Source: Nigerium sp. (GTDB lineage Bacteria > Actinomycetota > Actinomycetes > Propionibacteriales > Propionibacteriaceae). Taken from it: a stretch of 64,000 nucleotides of DNA. Positions 61,811 through 64,000 of this stretch are shown here, one piece after another. The DNA is taken from NCBI GenBank assembly GCA_016711325.1, contig JADJTH010000009.1, positions 62,001-126,000 on the forward strand, given 5' to 3'. The notes below the pieces were generated by a model. That model was not told the origin of the DNA and did no database searches. It was given only the letters and a program-made list of their open reading frames with translations. How positions within the stretch are numbered: position 1 is the stretch's first letter; every line of letters starts with the position of its first letter. Position numbers and translations under genes: made by a program.

Positions 61811-62611
61811 TCAACGCAGCGCCCAGCACGCGATCGCCGTGGCGGCAGCCACGTTGAGCGAGTCCACGCCGCGGAACATCGGAATCGACACGACGGCGTC
61901 CGCCTGCGCGAGCCAGCGCGGTGAGAGCCCGGCGCCTTCGGTCCCGACGACGACGGCCAGCTTGCCGGGGACGCCCGCGTCCACGTAGGCGTCCAACGCC
62001 ACCGCGTCCGGGGTGAGACCGAGCGCCACCACCGTGAATCCGGCCTCGCGCAGCGCCGGGAGCGCGCTCCCCCAGTCGTCCGCGCGCGCCCACGGCAGCG
62101 AGAACACGGTGCCCATGCTCACCTTGATCGCCCGCCGGTAGAGCGGGTCGGCCGCGCGCGGGGCGAGGAGGACGCCGTCCCAGCCCAGGCCGGCCGCGTT
62201 GCGGATGATCGCGCCGACGTTGGTGTGGTCGACGATGTCCTCCGCCACCACGAGTCGGCGCGCACCCCACAGCTCGGCCATCGAGGCCGGCGGCCGGCGG
62301 TGCAGGGACGCCAGCGCACCGCGGTGTACGTGGAAGCCGGTCACCTGCTCGGCGAGCGTTTCGGTCACCACGTAGACGGCGGCGTCCGGGTGGCGCGCGA
62401 CCACGTCGGCCAGTCCGGGGATCCAGCGCTCCGCGAGCAGGAACGACCGCGGTGCGTAGCCCGCGTCGATCGCACGGCGGATCACCTTCTCGCCCTCGGC
62501 GATGAACAGCCCGTGCTCGGCCTCGAGCGTCGTGCGCAGCGAGGTGTCCCGCAGCGAGACGTAGTCGGCCAGCCGGGGGTCGGCGGCGTCGGCGACCGCG
62601 ATGCGGTTCAC
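61811..62611 (-). CDS. SpoU/TrmH-family RNA 2'-O-methyltransferase
   Basis: A 266-residue SAM-dependent methyltransferase of the knotted SPOUT class. An N-terminal substrate-binding domain (about 1-105) carries FIAEGEKVIRRA. The SPOUT core follows, with DHTNVGAIIRNAAGLGWDGV near 124-143, VVGTEGAGLSP near 213-223 and IPMFRGVDSLNVAAATAI near 235-252. It methylates a ribose in rRNA or tRNA; the site cannot be read from sequence. GTG 62611 is chosen because it overlaps the preceding stop as GTGA. Confidence 0.92.
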   Translation of the reverse strand: MNRIAVADAADPRLADYVSLRDTSLRTTLEAEHGLFIAEGEKVIRRAIDAGYAPRSFLLAERWIPGLADVVARHPDAAVYVVTETLAEQVTGFHVHRGALASLHRRPPASMAELWGARRLVVAEDIVDHTNVGAIIRNAAGLGWDGVLLAPRAADPLYRRAIKVSMGTVFSLPWARADDWGSALPALREAGFTVVALGLTPDAVALDAYVDAGVPGKLAVVVGTEGAGLSPRWLAQADAVVSIPMFRGVDSLNVAAATAIACWALR

Positions 62612-63399
62612 GCCCAGGCGACGGTGACGCGCTCGCGCCACCCCTGCCACCACGCGGCGTCGGCGCCGACGGCGTCGCCGCGGTTCCACAAGGCCAGATA
62701 CAGCGCGGCCGCGGTGCCCTGCAGCACCTGGTCGGCGTGGGCCGCCACCGCGGACGCCTTGACGGCGTCGACCCGGACGGTGGTCGTCCGCTCGGCCCCT
62801 GCGCTGAGCAGCCACGCGCGCCCGGCGTCCGTCGCGTGCACCAGCACGTGCTCGCCCTCGGCGAGCGCGGGCGGATCCGTGCGCCGCGGGACGGTGCCCG
62901 TCAGCAACTCGTCGATGCCGTCGGAGGCCAGCCAGGTCGGTACCCACAGTTCCGTGGCGGACACGAGGCGCCCCAGCCGCGCGGCCATCGCGTCCACGGC
63001 GTGGATGACGGTCTCGTGCACCATCCGGCGCAGCCACGCGTCCCGCGGCGGAGGCGGATCGGCCAGGAAGAAGCGGAGGGCGAGGTCGGGCGGTGCGGAG
63101 GCGAACGCGTTCAGCACCTCGACCATTCCGTCGTCGAACCAGTCGAGCAGGTCGTCGGACGCCGCGGCCTGCGCGGTCACCTCCGCCTCGGGGCGGGGTT
63201 TGCCCTGGTTGACGAACGCCGCCGCCCAGCGGTGGGCGACGCCCACATGCGTCACCAGATCGCGCACGCGCCACCCCGGGCATGTCGGCACGTCGGCATC
63301 CAGCCCGGCGCTGGCGGCGTTGTTGCGCAGCACGGCGCACGCGCTGCCCAGCGCCTCGCCCATCTCACGGAAATCCTGCACCTCGACCACGACGGGCAC
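62608..63399 (-). CDS. Maleylpyruvate isomerase/DinB-like (TIGR03083-type) protein
   Basis: A protein of about 263 residues in the mycothiol-dependent maleylpyruvate isomerase N-terminal family (DinB-like four-helix bundle). The family motif CPGWRVRDLVTHVGVAHRW (about 38-56) and the second-helix motif RRMVHETVIHAVDAMAARLG (about 123-142) supply the His, Glu and His metal ligands. Catalysis of a mycothiol-dependent reaction is plausible but unproven. The start is uncertain: GTG 63399 (used), 63390 or 63381; no strong Shine-Dalgarno. Confidence 0.83.
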   Translation of the reverse strand: MPVVVEVQDFREMGEALGSACAVLRNNAASAGLDADVPTCPGWRVRDLVTHVGVAHRWAAAFVNQGKPRPEAEVTAQAAASDDLLDWFDDGMVEVLNAFASAPPDLALRFFLADPPPPRDAWLRRMVHETVIHAVDAMAARLGRLVSATELWVPTWLASDGIDELLTGTVPRRTDPPALAEGEHVLVHATDAGRAWLLSAGAERTTTVRVDAVKASAVAAHADQVLQGTAAALYLALWNRGDAVGADAAWWQGWRERVTVAWA

Positions 63400-63449
63400 C
63401 CTAGCAGCGCCACCGGGAATCCCCGCGGGTCCGGCGTCCCGGCGGTCCG

Positions 63450-64000
63450 TCAGCGCGAACTCGCGGACGCCGTGGGCCCGGCATGGCTGGCGACGACGTT
63501 GTTGTACGAGGTCAGCCGCCAGCGGCCGTGGTGCTCCAGGACCGTCCACGAGCAGTTCCACAGGCCCGACAAGGAAAACGAGCCATCCACGCCCATGCCG
63601 AGGAAGAGGGCCAGGCCGACCCGCAACGCCAGCCCGTGCCCGACGACGACCGTCGTCTCGAGGGGGTGAGCGTGCGCCAGGTCCCCGAGCACCCCGGCAA
63701 CGCGCGAACCGGCCTCCTCGGCGGTCTCACCCGTGTCGGAACGGCGGAAGTCGTGGCCGAGCCGCAAGGCGTCCTCGAACCAGGGATGCTCGGCGGCGAC
63801 CTCCGTTCCCGTCCGACCCTGCCAGGAGCCGACATGGATCTCGCGCAGACGTCGGTCGCAGGCCACGCCCACCCCGCACGCCTTCGCGACGGATTCGGCG
63901 GTCGTCATCGCGCGCTCCAGGTCGGAACTCACCACGCGGGCCACGCTCATCCGTGCCAGCCGCTCCGCGACGGCATGCGCCTGGCGGCGGCCCGTCCGGT
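63450..64000 (-). CDS. Histidine phosphatase (phosphoglycerate-mutase-like), N-terminus beyond window
   Basis: The C-terminal ~183 residues of a cofactor-independent-fold histidine phosphatase. The visible part begins TGRRQAHAVAERLARM and continues VSSDLERAMTTAESVA, LREIHVGSWQGRTGTEV and TVVVGHGLALRVGL, which hold the second catalytic Arg/Glu region and the second His (GHG). The RHGE motif lies outside the window. ATG 63950 is internal, not the true start. The substrate is unknown; actinobacterial relatives act on small phosphorylated metabolites. Confidence 0.9.
   Translation of the reverse strand, partial: RTGRRQAHAVAERLARMSVARVVSSDLERAMTTAESVAKACGVGVACDRRLREIHVGSWQGRTGTEVAAEHPWFEDALRLGHDFRRSDTGETAEEAGSRVAGVLGDLAHAHPLETTVVVGHGLALRVGLALFLGMGVDGSFSLSGLWNCSWTVLEHHGRWRLTSYNNVVASHAGPTASASSR

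Overview
This is a 64 kb piece of a high-GC actinobacterial chromosome made almost entirely of core genes. The order DUF177-rpmF-rnc-mutM-smc-ftsY, the block ispG-rip-dxr-rlmN-cdsA-frr-pyrH-tsf-rpsB, zinc-ribbon forms of L28 and L32, a DUF4081 acetyltransferase and a mycothiol-type maleylpyruvate isomerase-like protein all point to Actinomycetota. The glycerol, transhydrogenase and acetate genes would suit the order Propionibacteriales, but that placement is inference. No rRNA, tRNA, CRISPR, phage, plasmid or insertion-sequence genes were seen. No gene-free gap exceeds about 255 bases.

Layout: 0-7.2 kb (minus) holds the start of ftsY, an Asp-rich membrane protein, smc, a frameshifted gtrA-like gene, mutM, rnc, rpmF and a DUF177 gene. 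7.3-12.7 kb (minus) holds coaD, rsmD, recG, rpmB and RNase J. 13-18.8 kb is a GNAT gene and the glycerol regulon glpF-glpK plus glpD, with a divergent SorC-type regulator. 18.8-27 kb holds dapB, a HAD phosphatase, pnp, rpsO, a three-gene transhydrogenase (pntAa-pntAb-pntB) and a GNAT gene. 27-37.5 kb is the nusA-infB translation region: rimP-nusA and ylxR-infB-rbfA-truB-ribF on the minus strand. It is split by a plus-strand segment carrying a DUF485 protein, an ActP-like acetate symporter and a small secreted protein. 37.5-51 kb holds a DUF4439 lipoprotein, a TauE exporter, proS and the ispG-to-rpsB block. 51-58 kb holds recQ and an iron-siderophore uptake operon behind a clear DtxR/IdeR box. 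58-64 kb holds a polysaccharide deacetylase, a double-LytM M23 protein, xerC, def, a SpoU methyltransferase, a DinB/MPI-like protein and a histidine phosphatase cut by the window edge.

How they fit together: most genes serve translation, RNA decay and processing, isoprenoid and phospholipid precursors, and chromosome maintenance (smc, recG, recQ, xerC, mutM). The metabolic islands are glycerol uptake and oxidation, proton-driven NADPH supply, acetate uptake and iron-siderophore import.

I did not find a convincing undescribed defence or biosynthetic system. The signals most worth a second look are the split nusA-infB operon and its 54-bp perfect palindrome, the iron locus between rpsB and the M23 gene, the frameshifted gtrA, repeat-driven low-complexity tails in IF2 and S2, a NodB-type lipoprotein lacking the usual metal-ligand Asp, and the Asp-rich protein between smc and ftsY.
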